A stretch of 64,000 nt of DNA from CBDBCK01 sp965203345. GTDB lineage: Bacteria > Chloroflexota > Dehalococcoidia > Lucifugimonadales > Lucifugimonadaceae. Both the position numbers and the translations under genes were made by a program. Position 1 is the stretch's first letter; each line of letters begins with the position of its first letter. Below, one piece after another: positions 52,405 to 63,680 of this stretch. The DNA lies in contig CBDBCK010000028.1 in assembly GCA_965203345.1 (NCBI GenBank), positions 1,317,195-1,381,194 of the forward strand, read 5' to 3'. Below the pieces are notes generated by a model that was not told the origin of the DNA, searched no databases, and saw only the letters and a list, made by a program, of their open reading frames with translations.

Positions 52405-55400
52405 CTATTTATCATGCTTCCGGCGGAATGAGAGTTTAAGCATCCCTGCACTGAGCAGCAGAAGTACAACACCCCCGGCAAACAGACTTACAAGCCACAA
52501 AGTAGACAGTGATACACCACCCGTAGGCGGAAGCAGACCACGACGACCAGCAGCGGCAACGGTATCATCATCGTCTACCGGCTCAAGGATAGTCAAGGTT
52601 GTTGTACAAGGGAGAATGCAACTGTCTACACCTTCAGGAGCACTCAAGCTCAGTTCAATCGTCTCGCCATCGTCAATCACAATATCAGACCTTGCTCTAA
52701 CCGTGAAGCTGCGAATGGTTTGATGGGAGTTGAACTGTAATTCATCCGGAATATCGCTGAGATAGTAATCATCCTCACTAGCGGTACCTCCGACCAGTCT
52801 TATCGGTATATTTATCGTGGTGCCAGGAGTTCGGGTAAGTCTCACTGTAACACTTACAGAGGATCCCTCAAGCACACTGTAACGAGTAGAGTCAAACTGT
52901 ACCTCTATAGATCCACGACCACCGGTATCATCGGGAGTACCGGAACCGGGCCGTCCGCCGGAACCGGGTCGTCCGCCGGTGGACGGCACGTCATCGTCAA
53001 CTATAGACACCATCGCATCCACGTGAGCGCCATCGTTTACCATAGCGGGAAGAGGCCTGACAAAGCTCAGACTCAGGTTCTCACCATCGTCGTTAAAAGT
53101 ATCTTGTGCAGCACTCAAAGTGATACTCTTCATACTTTCTCCAGGAGAGAAGGTTAGTGATGTAGCAGACAACATGTAGTCAGAGGTTGAAGCACCCGCA
53201 TTACGCACAACGTCTAACGATATCGTAACAGTACGTTCCGGAGCAACAGTTAGAGTTACCATCACTGTTATAGCCTCACCTTCCGACACTCTGTAAACGT
53301 CAGAGTCGAACGACACCGACACTTCAGGCACATCGTCATCAGATATCGACACTGCAGCAGTCCGATTGGAACCCTCTATCACCATAGCGGGAAGAGGCCC
53401 AAAGCTCAGGCGCACACTCTTGCCATCATCATCTATATCATTGTCCCGTACCATTACAGTGACGTTCCTGGAGGTAACGCCAGGACTAAACACCAATGAA
53501 GTAGGAGACAAACTGTAGTCTGAAGAAGCTGCGCCACCCTCTCCAGAAGCCTCTATAGCTATCGTCAATATACGCTCAGGATCCACATCCAGCGTTACTG
53601 CTATAGTTACTTTCCCACCTTCAGACACAACATAACTGGAAGAGCCAAACGACACAGATACCAAAGGATCGTCGTTATCAGTTATAGACACTATTGCATT
53701 CACGTGATCGCCATTGTTCACCATAGCGGGAAGAGGCCCAAAGCTCAGGCGCACATTCTCATCATCATCGTCTACGTCATCGTCCGTCGCAGTTACAATG
53801 ACGTTCCCAGAGGTAACGCCAGGACTAAACATCAATGAAGTAGGAGACAAACTGTAGTCTGAAGAATCTGCGCCACCTTCTCCAGAAGCCTCTATAGCTA
53901 TCGTCAATATACGCTCAGGATCCACATCCAGCGTTACTGGTATAGTTACTTCCCCATCTTCAGACACAACATAACGGGAACGGCCAAACGACACAGATAC
54001 TTCAGGATCATCATCGTCTTCTATCATCACAGTCGTAGTCGAAGGAGTAACGACTGAAAACCCGCGTGGAAGATCAGTAGCATCCAAGGACAGCGTTACG
54101 CTCTTGTCATCGTCATCCTCTTCCTCTGGTATACCGGTCAATGTAACAACAGCCCTCGTCGCATCCGCTGCAAACATTATTGTCGTTGGAATATCAGCAA
54201 TGTCTGAAACGTCCTCAGTACTTGATATCGATATCTCAACGTTACGGAGGGGGGGCTCGCTCAAGTTCACAAATAATGACACCATACCGCCCTCAGGCAA
54301 TATGTAAATGTCCTGTCCGAATGACACCTCCACGCTAGGTATGTCGTCATCCAGCACACTCAACGTTGTGGTCCCAGGATCCCCTACACCAGCACGAGTA
54401 TCTTCCGCAGGAACACTCAACATCAGTACCACCTGTTCATCGATCGAGTTAGTGTCATTCGGGGCAGTAATTGTGAAGCTTTGGACAACGTCACCACCTG
54501 CCATAAACGTTAATGATTCTGGAATCCCCATCAATGATGCAGCATCGCCTCCCGTGACGGCTATAGATACCACCAACGTCCTCTCAGGATCCGCACTTAA
54601 TATCACACTTATGGGCATTGATGACGATCCCTCCGATAGCTCATAAGTAGTAGCTTCAAATGACACAGATACTTCAGGATCATCATCGTCTTCTATCATC
54701 ACAGTCGTAATCGAAGGAGTAACGACTGAAAACCCGCGTGGAAGATCAGTAGCATCCAAGGACAGCGTTACGCTCTTGTCATCGTCATCCTCTTCCTCTG
54801 ATATACCGGTCAATGTAACAACAGCCCTCGTCGCATCCGCTGCAAACGTTATTGTCGTTGGAATAGTCTCAGCAATGTCTGAAACGTCCCCAGTACTTGA
54901 TACCGATATCTCAACGTCACGGAGGGGGGGCTCGCTCAAGTTCACAAATAATGACACCATACCGCCCTCAGGCAATATGTAAATGTCCTGTCCGAATGAC
55001 ACCTCCACGCTAGGTATGTCGTTATCCAGCACACTCAACGTTGTGGTCCCAGGATCCCCTACATCAGCACGAGTATCTTCCGCAGGAACACTCAACATCA
55101 GTACCACCTGTTCATCGATCAAGTTAGCGTCATCCGAGGCAGTAACTGTGAAGCTTTGGATAACGGCACCACCTGCCATAAACGTTAATGATTCTGGAAT
55201 CCCCATCAATGATGAAGCAGCGTCTCCCGTGACGGCTATAGATACCACCAACGTCCTCTCAGGATCCGCACTTAATATCACCTCTACGGGCATTGGTGAC
55301 GATTCCTCCGATAGCTCATAAGTAGAAGTTCTAAATGACACAGATACTTCAGGATCATCATCGTCCTCTATAGTCACACGCGCAGGCACGTGCGTTCCTT

Positions 55401-58400
55401 CACTCACACCACGAAGACCAGTAAGGTCTAGTCCCAGAACTACAACCTCATCATCGTCATCCACAGTGTCATTCACAGCTTCAAATGTGATAGTCACAAC
55501 CGTTTCAGTAGGTCCGAACGTTACAGTAGCAGGAAGTATTTCGTAATCGGCGGAAGTAGTTGAGCCTTCGAGAGTCTCCACACCTATCGCCAATGTCCGA
55601 CCAGACTGTCTATCAAGAACTAACGACAATTCCATAGAAGCACCCTCCGCAACAACATAATCCGATTGTTCAAAGGACACCGTTACAGCAGAACCATCGC
55701 TCTCCAGAATGGTTACCTCGGAAGTCGAACTGGCACTTTCAAAGGAACCACCAGACAGAACCCCAGGACCATCACTGAACAACACCTCAAACCTCTCTGC
55801 CATTTCATAGTCCGGATCGTCGTCAATAGATACAGAGATCGTCCCAGAACGTGTGCCAGCAGGAATCATCAACTCCGTAGCTAACAAAGTGTAATCCGAA
55901 CTACCTGCTGTATCGGCTATAGTTGACACACTCAACACAAGGTCATAGTCCAAAGAATGCGTAAGCGAAACCATAACGGTTACAGCTCCAGCTTCTTCTG
56001 CTACAGATACATCCGTAGAGGAAAGTCCAAAGTCCCAAGGGTTGTCATCCAAACGCAACATATTACCAGGTGTTATACCTATAGCCAGTCCGGCTTGATC
56101 CATAAATATATCAGCGGGCAAAGAGTGGAACCGGTTACTGTTCAGCCACAAACGTTCCAGCATACCCAGCCCTGTGAATATATCGGAAGGTAAGTCCATC
56201 AAGGCGTTGTTGTCCAGCTCAAGGAGCTGTAACCTCGTCAAAGAGCTGAACAGATCTGAAGACAACTCCGACAGTTCGTTGTTGGAAAGATCTAGAGTTC
56301 CCAAAAACGTCAGATCGTTGAACAAACCAGCAGGCAAGGTATCTAGTGAGTTGTGATCCAATAACAGCCTCTCTAACGCCGTCAGACCAGCAAACAAACC
56401 AGCAGGCAAGGTATCTAGTGAGTTGTTGTCCAGGTTCAGTTCCTCTAACGCCGCCAGACCAGCAAACAAATCAGCAGGCAAGGTATCTAGTAAGTTGTTG
56501 CCCAGGTTCAGTTCCTCTAACGCCGTCAGACCAGCAAAATCACCAACCGACAGATTCTCTATTGACATAATAGACAGATCCAAATCCGTTATCGCCATCA
56601 AGTGCTCAGCGGTAACGTCTGCACAGTGATCAACAGCTGAAACCTGAGCAAGGGCTGCCGCTACCTTCCCCGTCCTACTGCAAACACCGCCATCACTGTC
56701 AAGAATGATTATATTAGTCGTAGGATGAGTACCTCGTATCACGCCTTCAGGAAGAGTATCAAAGCTCAGAGTAGTCATACCTTGGCCAGAACCTGATACC
56801 CTCAACTCCATCGTAAGAACACTACCTGACAGGAACATTACGTCTTGTGTACGCAAAGAGATATTAGTGTTGTCTGCCAATATTCTTATCGTCACATCAC
56901 GTCCAGGATCCATGTCCAGTATAACTGTCACAGGTATTTCTTCACCTTCCCTGACGGTATAACTAGATGCACCGAATGACACTGACACCCCAACAGGTTC
57001 AACAGGAGCACCCGTAACCTCAATAACCGCCGTAGATGGTGTCCCCCCTGTTACGCCTGAAGGAAGATTAATAAAGCTCAACGTTGCTGTGCCTACCGCT
57101 AACGCCGTTACCATCAGGTCCTGATCACGACTTGCCCCTGGCATGAATACCAGCTCATCACTACTCAGTGACACAATCGCAGGGTTGCTTGATACAGATA
57201 TCGTTACCTTTTGAATAGGGTCTGCGTCCAAAGATACTGTCACCGGTACCATGCCGCCAGTCTCTACTTGGTAACGAGCAGCACCGAATGACACTGACAC
57301 CGCAACAGGTTCAACAGGGGGTGTAACTGCTTCATCGTCATCCAATATCAATACTTCCTCAGTTGACGGAGATCCCAACGATACATTGGACGATGAAGGA
57401 TCTATCATCAGCTCCAGAGACACCCTCTCCCCGTCTTCGTCAACCAGATCGTCAACCGCAGTTACATCCAGCGTTGCTTCTCTCCCTTCAGGACCAAACG
57501 TGAATGAGGTGGCCGACAAACTGTAATCATCTTCCGTTGCTCCACCCAAACCGCTCGCTAATACATTTACAGACACCGAACGACGAGGTACTATATCCAG
57601 AACTATAACCACTGGCACTGAAGATCCTTCCGATACCTCATAATCAGCTGATACGAAAGACACAACCACAGCAGGGTTAGACGCTTCAACCGTTATCAAT
57701 ACTGTATCCGAAACCGCACTTGTCTGGCCAGTGTCATCTGTCACAACGAGGGAGAACGAAAGCTCAGCGTCTCTTGACAGATCAACCGGGGAAGTAAACG
57801 TAGGTTGAACAACAGCAGAATCGGACAGTGTCACAGGCTGACCTGACTCCTGAACCCAGGAATATGACAGTGCACCGCCTTCAGGATCCGTACTGCCACT
57901 ACCGTCTAACGTCACCAACACACCTTCTGCCACTGTCTGGTCAGGGCCAGCATCCGATACAGGTCGTTCATTAACTACTGCAGCGTCATCCAATATCAAC
58001 ACTTCCTCAGTTGATTGAGATCCCAACGATACATTGGACGATGAAGGATCTATCGTCAGCTCCAGAGATACCCTCTCTCCGTCTTCATCAGCCGAATCCT
58101 CAACCGCACTTACATCCAGCGTTGCTTCTCTTTCTTCAGGACCAAACGTGAATGAATTGAAGGACAAAATGTAATCATCTTCCGTGGCTCCACCCAAACC
58201 GCTCGCTAGTACATTTACAGACACCGAACGACGAGGTACCATATCCAGAACTATACCCACTGACACAGAAGAACCTTCCGATACCTCGTAATCAGATGGT
58301 ACGAAAGACACAACCACAGCAGGATTAGACGCTTCAACCGTTATCAATACTGTATCAGAGGCACTTGTCTGGTCAGTGTCATCTGTCACAACTAGGGTGA

Positions 58401-61400
58401 ACGAAAGCTCAGCGTCTCTTGAAAGATCAACCGGGGAAGTAAACGTAGGTTGAACAACAGCAGAATCGGACAGTGTCACAGGCTGACCTGACTCCTGAAC
58501 CCAGGAATATGACAGTGCACCGCCTTCAGGATCCGTACTGCCGCTACCGTCTAACGTCACCAACACACCTTCTGCCACTGTCTGGTCAGGGCCAGCATCC
58601 GATACAGGTCGTTCATTAACTGCTGCATCGTCATCCAGTATCAACACTTCCTCAGTTGACGGAGATCCCAACGATACATTGGACGATGAAGGATCTATCA
58701 TCAGCTCCAGAGATACGCTCTCCCCGTCTTCCTCAGCCAGATCGTCAACCGCAGTTACATCAAGCGTTGCTTCACTCTCTTCAGGACCAAACGTGAATGA
58801 AGTGGCCGACAAACGGTAGTCATCTTCCGTGGCTCCACCCAAACCGCTCGCTAATACATTTACAGACACCGAACGACGAGGTACTATATCCAGAACTGCA
58901 AGAACCTCCACAGAACCACCTTCCGATACCTGATAATCAGCTGATACGAAAGACACAACCACGGCAGGGTTAGACGCTTCAACCGTTATCAATACTGTAT
59001 CCGAAATGGCACTTGTCTGGTCAGTGTCATCTGTCACAACTAGGGTGAACGAAAGCTCAGCGTCTCTTGAAAGATCAACCGGTGAAGTAAACGTAGGTTG
59101 AGCAATAGCAGAATCGGACAACGTTACAGTCTCACCTGAAGACTGAACCCACGAATATGACAGCGCACCGCCTTCAGGATCCGTACTACCACTACCGTCC
59201 AACGTCACCAACACCCCTTCCATCACTGTCTGGTCAGGGCCAGCATCCGATACAGGTCGTTCAGTAGAGGTAATATCTATAACCGTCGTAGAATGTGTCC
59301 CTGCTGTTACATCCGGATGAAGATCAATAAAGCTCAACGTTGACGTGCCTACCGATGATGCCGTTACCGTCACTGACTGGGTACGTACGCCGCCCGGAAT
59401 AAACTCCAACGTATCACTACTCAATGACACAAGCGATTCGGCACTTGATACACCTATCGTTACCGTTACCGCTCGTAGAGGGTCGGAGGTCAAATATACT
59501 TCCACCTCTACAGTCCCGCCAGCCGCTACATTATAAACAGGCTCAACGAACGACACCTTCACCAAAGGTTCAGATATAGTCACCGTAGATCTAAACTCGC
59601 GCACAAGGCTAGACCCGTCATAAATCACCGGAACATTTGTGAACACCAGCTCAAACGTCTCATCCCCTTCCAGTAGAGAGTCTGGCAATATGCCTACATC
59701 AACTGTGCCTACTAGTGCGCCGGTTACTGCATCTTCGGATCCTATCCCAAGCAACACACTAGAGAGAGCAACGTAGTCCGAACCTGACTCCGCAGTAACG
59801 TCAACTGTGGAGACTGACAACGTCAAGTCGTAATCCAGGTCTGTCAACAGTTCAACGGTTACAGACGCAGTCCCAGCGTCTTCAAACACTCTCTCGTCAG
59901 ATACAGAAAGGGGAGAAGCCCAGGGGTTGCCACCCAGACCAAGGAAAACCAATCTCGCTTCCAGTTCAGGTGATATCACACCAGGAGGCAAAGAAGTCAG
60001 ATCATTCTCATTCAGGACAAGGCTCACAAGGTTAGCCAGACCAGAGAACACATCCGACGGCAAAGAAGTCAGATCATTCTCATTCAGGAGAAGGGTCTCA
60101 AGACTACCCAGACCAGAGAACACATCCGATGGCAAAGAAGTCAGATCATTCTCATTCAGGAGAAGGAATCCAAGCGAGCCCAGACCAGCGAACACATCCG
60201 ATGGCAAAGAAGTCAGATCATTCTCAGCCAGGTCAAGGGTCCGAAGTGAGCCCAGACCAGTGAACACACCCGACGGCAAAGAAGTCAGATCATTCTCAGC
60301 CAGGTCAAGGGTCCGAAGCGAGCCCAGACCAGTGAACACACCCGAAGGCAAAGATGTCAGACCATTCTCAGCCAGGTCAAGGCGATCAAGGTTATCCAGA
60401 TCAGTGAACACACCCGACGGCAAAGATGTCAGATCATTACCCTGCAGTTGAAGGCGATTAAGGTTATTCAGACCAGAGAACACATCCGGTGGCAAAGACA
60501 CCAGACTATTACGCCCCAGATTAAGGTTCGTAAGATTACCCAGACCAGTGAACACATCCAATGGCAAAGTCGCCAGACCATTATTACTCAAGTTAAGTTC
60601 CCGAAGCGAGCCCAGACCAGTGAACACACCCAAAGGCAAAGATGTCAGACCATTATTACCATCCAGCCTAAGGGTCTGAAGCGAGACCAGATCAGTGAAC
60701 ACACCCGAAGGCAAAGATGTCAGACCATTATTACCCAAGTCAAGGCGCTCAAGGTTATTCAGACCAGTGAACACATCCGATGGCAAAGATGTCAGATTCC
60801 GGTTGAAAAATATACTAAGTGTCTGCAACGAAGTCAGACCAGAGAAGTCTCCAAACTGCAGTCTAGTAAGGCCTGGTTCATTACTAATAGTCAACCCGCT
60901 TATGCCTGACAAATGAGCCTCGGTAATTTCTTCACAACCCGTGACCGTAACACCGGAAAGAGCATTAGCTGCAGTTATAATCGCAGCCTGAACTTCCTCG
61001 GTCCTGTCACACACATTAAGGACAGGGTCGTTATCTATTATTGACACTAGTGCACTTGATTGAGTGCCGACAGATACACCCAACGGCAATTCATCAAACT
61101 CCAGAAGCAACGTCTCCCCGTCGTCGTCCGCTGAGTCGTCTATTGCGGACAAGGAGAAGGACACCTCCGTCACACCTGGACTAAACTCCACTGTAGCTGG
61201 CAAACCAGATACAACAGCCGATGTGCCAACACCTGAACCCACTATAGTTATTGCCAAATTACGCCCAGGATCCACATCCAGAACCACCGACACGTCCAAT
61301 GTTTGACCTTCAACTATCCTATAGTCCGGTTCACCAAACGATACTGTCACCTCATCGTCCAGTAGCAATACTTCCTCAATTGAAGGAGATCCCAAAGACA

Positions 61401-63138
61401 CATTGGAAGATGAAGAGTCCAGAGTCAGCTCCAGAGATACCCTCTCTCCGTCTTCATCAGTCGAATCCTCAACCGCACTTACATCAAGCGTTGCTTCGCT
61501 TTCTTCAGGACCAAACGTGAATGAAGTGAAGGACAAACGGTAATCATCTTCCGTGGCTCCACCCAAACCGCTCGCTACTACATTTACAGACACCGTCCGA
61601 CGAGGTACTATATCCAGAACTGCAAGAACCTCCACAGAAGATCCTTCCAATACCTGATAATCAGCTGATACGAAAGACACAACCACAGTAGGAGTAGAAG
61701 CTTCAACTGTTATCAATACTGTATCCGAAACCGCACTTGTCTGGCCAGTGTCATCTGTCACAACGAGGGAGAATGAAAGCTCCGCGTCTCTTGAAAGACC
61801 AACCGGGGAAGTAAACGTAGGTTGAGCAATAGTAGAATCCGATAGTGTCACAGTCTCACCTGAAGCCTGAACCCACGAATATGACAGTGCACCGCCTTCA
61901 GGATCCGTACTGCCGCTACCGTCTAATGTCACCAACACACCTTCTGCCACTGTCTGGTCAGGGCCAGCATCCGCAACAGGTCGTTCATTAACTGCTACGT
62001 CGTCATCCAATATCAACACTTCCTCAGTTGACGGAGATCCCAACGATACATTGGACGATGAAGGATCTATCATCAGATCCAGAGACACGCTCTCTCCGTC
62101 ATCGTCAGCCGAATCGTCAACCGCACTTACATCCAGCGTTGCTTCTCTTTCTTCAGGACCAAACGTGAATGAATTGAAGGACAAAATGTAATCATCTTCC
62201 GTGGCTCCACCCAAACCGCTCGCTAGTACATTTACAGACACCGAACGACGAGGTACCATATCCAGAACTATACCCACTGACACAGAAGAACCTTCCGATA
62301 CCTCGTAATCAGATGGTACGAAAGACACAACCACAGCAGGATTAGACGCTTCAACCGTTATCAATACTGTATCAGAGGCACTTGTCTGGTCAGTGTCATC
62401 TGTCACAACTAGGGTGAACGAAAGCTCCGCGTCTCTTGAAAGATCAACAGGGGAAGTAAACGTAGGTTGAGCAATAGTAGAATCCGACAGTGTCACAGGC
62501 TGACCTGACTCCTGAACCCAGGAATATAACAGTGCACCGCCTTCAGGATCCGTACTGCCACTACCGTCTAATGTCACCAACACACCTTCTGACACTGTCT
62601 GGTCAGGGCCAGCATCCGCTACAGGGCGTTCATTAACTGCTGCATCGTCATCCAATATCAACACTTCCTCAGTTGACGGAGATCCCAACGATACATTGGA
62701 CGATGAAGGATCTATCATCAGATCCAGAGACACGCCCTCTCCGTCATCGTCAGCCGAATCGTCAACCGCACTTACATCCAGCGTTGCTTCTCTTTCTTCA
62801 GGACCAAACGTGAATGAAGTGAAGGACAAAATGTAATCATCTTCCGTTGCTCCACCCATACCGCTCGCTAATACATTTACAGACACCGAACGACGAGGTA
62901 CTATATCCAGAACTGCAAGAACCTCCACGGAAGATCCTTCCGATACCTGATAATCAGCTGATACGAAAGACACAACCACAGTAGGAGTAGACGCTTCAAC
63001 TGTTATCAATACTGTATCCGAAACCGCACTTGTCTGGCCAGTGTCATCTGTCACAACTAGGGTGAACGAAAGCTCAGCGTCTCTTGAAAGATCAACCGGT
63101 GAAGTAAACGTAGGTTGAGCAACAGAAGAATCGGACAA
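52405..63138 (-). CDS. Giant Calx-beta/PKD/LRR surface protein with LPPTGG tail (5' end damaged, continues upstream)
   Basis: At least 3577 residues in this frame. Units of a PKD-like domain (ADAGPDQTVxEG, LDGSGSTDPEGGALSYSW) and a Calx-beta-like domain (VSFVSADYQVSEGSSV, ILDDD) alternate; five PKD-like units occur. Two LRR blocks are seen, about residues 710-1065 and 2150-2360, with 24-residue repeats (LTSLPSGVFTGLGSL). The C-terminal ~1000 residues are tandem Calx-beta domains. The tail has LPPTGG near residue 3534, then a hydrophobic helix and RRKHDK, a sortase-type sorting signal. It probably acts in adhesion or Ca2+ binding at the cell surface. The apparent start (TTG 63138) is not real: near-identical coding continues upstream in other frames. 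No sortase gene is in the window. Confidence 0.85.
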   Translation of the reverse strand: MSDSSVAQPTFTSPVDLSRDAELSFTLVVTDDTGQTSAVSDTVLITVEASTPTVVVSFVSADYQVSEGSSVEVLAVLDIVPRRSVSVNVLASGMGGATEDDYILSFTSFTFGPEEREATLDVSAVDDSADDDGEGVSLDLMIDPSSSNVSLGSPSTEEVLILDDDAAVNERPVADAGPDQTVSEGVLVTLDGSGSTDPEGGALLYSWVQESGQPVTLSDSTIAQPTFTSPVDLSRDAELSFTLVVTDDTDQTSASDTVLITVEASNPAVVVSFVPSDYEVSEGSSVSVGIVLDMVPRRSVSVNVLASGLGGATEDDYILSFNSFTFGPEEREATLDVSAVDDSADDDGESVSLDLMIDPSSSNVSLGSPSTEEVLILDDDVAVNERPVADAGPDQTVAEGVLVTLDGSGSTDPEGGALSYSWVQASGETVTLSDSTIAQPTFTSPVGLSRDAELSFSLVVTDDTGQTSAVSDTVLITVEASTPTVVVSFVSADYQVLEGSSVEVLAVLDIVPRRTVSVNVVASGLGGATEDDYRLSFTSFTFGPEESEATLDVSAVEDSTDEDGERVSLELTLDSSSSNVSLGSPSIEEVLLLDDEVTVSFGEPDYRIVEGQTLDVSVVLDVDPGRNLAITIVGSGVGTSAVVSGLPATVEFSPGVTEVSFSLSAIDDSADDDGETLLLEFDELPLGVSVGTQSSALVSIIDNDPVLNVCDRTEEVQAAIITAANALSGVTVTGCEEITEAHLSGISGLTISNEPGLTRLQFGDFSGLTSLQTLSIFFNRNLTSLPSDVFTGLNNLERLDLGNNGLTSLPSGVFTDLVSLQTLRLDGNNGLTSLPLGVFTGLGSLRELNLSNNGLATLPLDVFTGLGNLTNLNLGRNSLVSLPPDVFSGLNNLNRLQLQGNDLTSLPSGVFTDLDNLDRLDLAENGLTSLPSGVFTGLGSLRTLDLAENDLTSLPSGVFTGLGSLRTLDLAENDLTSLPSDVFAGLGSLGFLLLNENDLTSLPSDVFSGLGSLETLLLNENDLTSLPSDVFSGLANLVSLVLNENDLTSLPPGVISPELEARLVFLGLGGNPWASPLSVSDERVFEDAGTASVTVELLTDLDYDLTLSVSTVDVTAESGSDYVALSSVLLGIGSEDAVTGALVGTVDVGILPDSLLEGDETFELVFTNVPVIYDGSSLVREFRSTVTISEPLVKVSFVEPVYNVAAGGTVEVEVYLTSDPLRAVTVTIGVSSAESLVSLSSDTLEFIPGGVRTQSVTVTASSVGTSTLSFIDLHPDVTAGTHSTTVIDITSTERPVSDAGPDQTVMEGVLVTLDGSGSTDPEGGALSYSWVQSSGETVTLSDSAIAQPTFTSPVDLSRDAELSFTLVVTDDTDQTSAISDTVLITVEASNPAVVVSFVSADYQVSEGGSVEVLAVLDIVPRRSVSVNVLASGLGGATEDDYRLSATSFTFGPEESEATLDVTAVDDLAEEDGESVSLELMIDPSSSNVSLGSPSTEEVLILDDDAAVNERPVSDAGPDQTVAEGVLVTLDGSGSTDPEGGALSYSWVQESGQPVTLSDSAVVQPTFTSPVDLSRDAELSFTLVVTDDTDQTSASDTVLITVEASNPAVVVSFVPSDYEVSEGSSVSVGIVLDMVPRRSVSVNVLASGLGGATEDDYILSFNSFTFGPEEREATLDVSAVEDSADEDGERVSLELTIDPSSSNVSLGSQSTEEVLILDDAAVVNERPVSDAGPDQTVAEGVLVTLDGSGSTDPEGGALSYSWVQESGQPVTLSDSAVVQPTFTSPVDLSRDAELSFSLVVTDDTGQTSAVSDTVLITVEASNPAVVVSFVSADYEVSEGSSVPVVIVLDIVPRRSVSVNVLASGLGGATEDDYSLSATSFTFGPEGREATLDVTAVDDLVDEDGERVSLELMIDPSSSNVSLGSPSTEEVLILDDDEAVTPPVEPVAVSVSFGAARYQVETGGMVPVTVSLDADPIQKVTISVSSNPAIVSLSSDELVFMPGASRDQDLMVTALAVGTATLSFINLPSGVTGGTPSTAVIEVTGAPVEPVGVSVSFGASSYTVREGEEIPVTVILDMDPGRDVTIRILADNTNISLRTQDVMFLSGSVLTMELRVSGSGQGMTTLSFDTLPEGVIRGTHPTTNIIILDSDGGVCSRTGKVAAALAQVSAVDHCADVTAEHLMAITDLDLSIMSIENLSVGDFAGLTALEELNLGNNLLDTLPADLFAGLAALEELNLDNNSLDTLPAGLFAGLTALERLLLDHNSLDTLPAGLFNDLTFLGTLDLSNNELSELSSDLFSSLTRLQLLELDNNALMDLPSDIFTGLGMLERLWLNSNRFHSLPADIFMDQAGLAIGITPGNMLRLDDNPWDFGLSSTDVSVAEEAGAVTVMVSLTHSLDYDLVLSVSTIADTAGSSDYTLLATELMIPAGTRSGTISVSIDDDPDYEMAERFEVLFSDGPGVLSGGSFESASSTSEVTILESDGSAVTVSFEQSDYVVAEGASMELSLVLDRQSGRTLAIGVETLEGSTTSADYEILPATVTFGPTETVVTITFEAVNDTVDDDDEVVVLGLDLTGLRGVSEGTHVPARVTIEDDDDPEVSVSFRTSTYELSEESSPMPVEVILSADPERTLVVSIAVTGDAASSLMGIPESLTFMAGGAVIQSFTVTASDDANLIDEQVVLMLSVPAEDTRADVGDPGTTTLSVLDNDIPSVEVSFGQDIYILPEGGMVSLFVNLSEPPLRDVEISVSSTGDVSDIAETIPTTITFAADATRAVVTLTGISEEEDDDDKSVTLSLDATDLPRGFSVVTPSITTVMIEDDDDPEVSVSFEATTYELSEGSSSMPISVILSADPERTLVVSIAVTGGDAASLMGIPESLTFMAGGDVVQSFTITAPNDTNSIDEQVVLMLSVPAEDTRAGVGDPGTTTLSVLDDDIPSVEVSFGQDIYILPEGGMVSLFVNLSEPPLRNVEISISSTEDVSDIADIPTTIMFAADATRAVVTLTGIPEEEDDDDKSVTLSLDATDLPRGFSVVTPSTTTVMIEDDDDPEVSVSFGRSRYVVSEDGEVTIPVTLDVDPERILTIAIEASGEGGADSSDYSLSPTSLMFSPGVTSGNVIVTATDDDVDDDDENVRLSFGPLPAMVNNGDHVNAIVSITDNDDPLVSVSFGSSSYVVSEGGKVTIAVTLDVDPERILTIAIEASGEGGAASSDYSLSPTSLVFSPGVTSRNVTVMVRDNDIDDDGKSVRLSFGPLPAMVIEGSNRTAAVSISDDDVPEVSVSFDSDVYRVSEGEAITVMVTLTVAPERTVTISLDVVRNAGASTSDYMLSATSLTFSPGESMKSITLSAAQDTFNDDGENLSLSFVRPLPAMVNDGAHVDAMVSIVDDDVPSTGGRPGSGGRPGSGTPDDTGGRGSIEVQFDSTRYSVLEGSSVSVTVRLTRTPGTTINIPIRLVGGTASEDDYYLSDIPDELQFNSHQTIRSFTVRARSDIVIDDGETIELSLSAPEGVDSCILPCTTTLTILEPVDDDDTVAAAGRRGLLPPTGGVSLSTLWLVSLFAGGVVLLLLSAGMLKLSFRRKHDK
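54001..55344 (-). repeat. Tandem 672-base repeat inside the giant gene
   Basis: The segment beginning TTCAGGATCATCATCG at 54001 recurs at 54673 with few differences. Each unit is 224 codons, two Calx-beta domains. Confidence 0.9.
59041..59980 (-). repeat. 0.94-kb direct repeat, copy A (copy B at 63058-64000)
   Basis: Nearly identical to 63058-64000 at an offset of about 4017 bases. A matching pair further into the unit is 58124-58480 and 62150-62500. The unit (PKD-Calx blocks plus LRR) seems to be repeated about every 4 kb. Confidence 0.9.
59990..60800 (-). repeat. 72-base tandem repeats coding LRRs
   Basis: About eleven copies of a 72-base unit (for example starts at 60049 and 60121), each coding a 24-residue leucine-rich repeat of the LTSLPSGVFTGLGSLRTLDL type. 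Copies are close in DNA sequence, which favours expansion and contraction. Confidence 0.92.
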
Positions 63139-63141
63139 CGT

Positions 63142-63680
63142 GTCACAGTCTCACCTGAAGCCTGAACCCACGAATATGACAGTGCACCGCCTTCAGGATC
63201 CGTACTACCACTACCGTCCAACGTCACCAACACCCCTTCCATCACTGTCTGGTCAGGGCCAGCATCCGATACAGGTCGTTCAGTAGAGGTAATATCTATA
63301 ACCGTCGTAGAATGTGTCCCTGCTGTTACATCCGGATGAAGATCAATAAAGCTCAACGTTGACGTGCCTACCGATGATGCCGTTACCGTCACTGACTGGG
63401 TACGTACGCCGCCCGGAATAAACTCCAACGTATCACTACTCAATGACACAAGCGATTCGGCACTTGATACACCTATCGTTACCGTTACCGCTCGTAGAGG
63501 GTCGGAGGTCAAATATACTTCCACCTCTACAGTCCCGCCAGCCGCTACATTATAAACAGGCTCAACGAACGACACCTTCACCAAAGGTTCAGATATAGTC
63601 ACCGTAGATCTAAACTCGCGCACAAGGCTAGACCCGTCATAAATCACCGGAACATTTGTGAACACCAGCTCAAACGTCTC
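63142..63680 (-). pseudogene. Out-of-frame section of the giant surface protein
   Basis: Codes the same Calx-beta/PKD sequence as 59125-59660 (for example VKVSFVEPVYNVAAGG, TERPVSDAGPDQTVMEG) but in another frame. At 63136-63143 there are two extra bases compared with the other copy (ACGTGTCACAG against ACGTTACAG). At 63678-63682 five bases are missing. Either sequencing/assembly error in the repeat or real damage. Confidence 0.8.

Noticed and set aside
59990..60800. Regular 72-base repeats that could be taken for a CRISPR-like array
   Set aside because: There are no unique spacers between short constant repeats; the units are contiguous, in frame and code leucine-rich repeats.
53000..61500. 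Many plus-strand open frames of 60-170 codons opposite the giant gene
   Set aside because: They follow the periodicity of the minus-strand repeats, have low-complexity Ser/Arg/Pro-rich translations and no ribosome-binding sites. They are shadows of the real gene.
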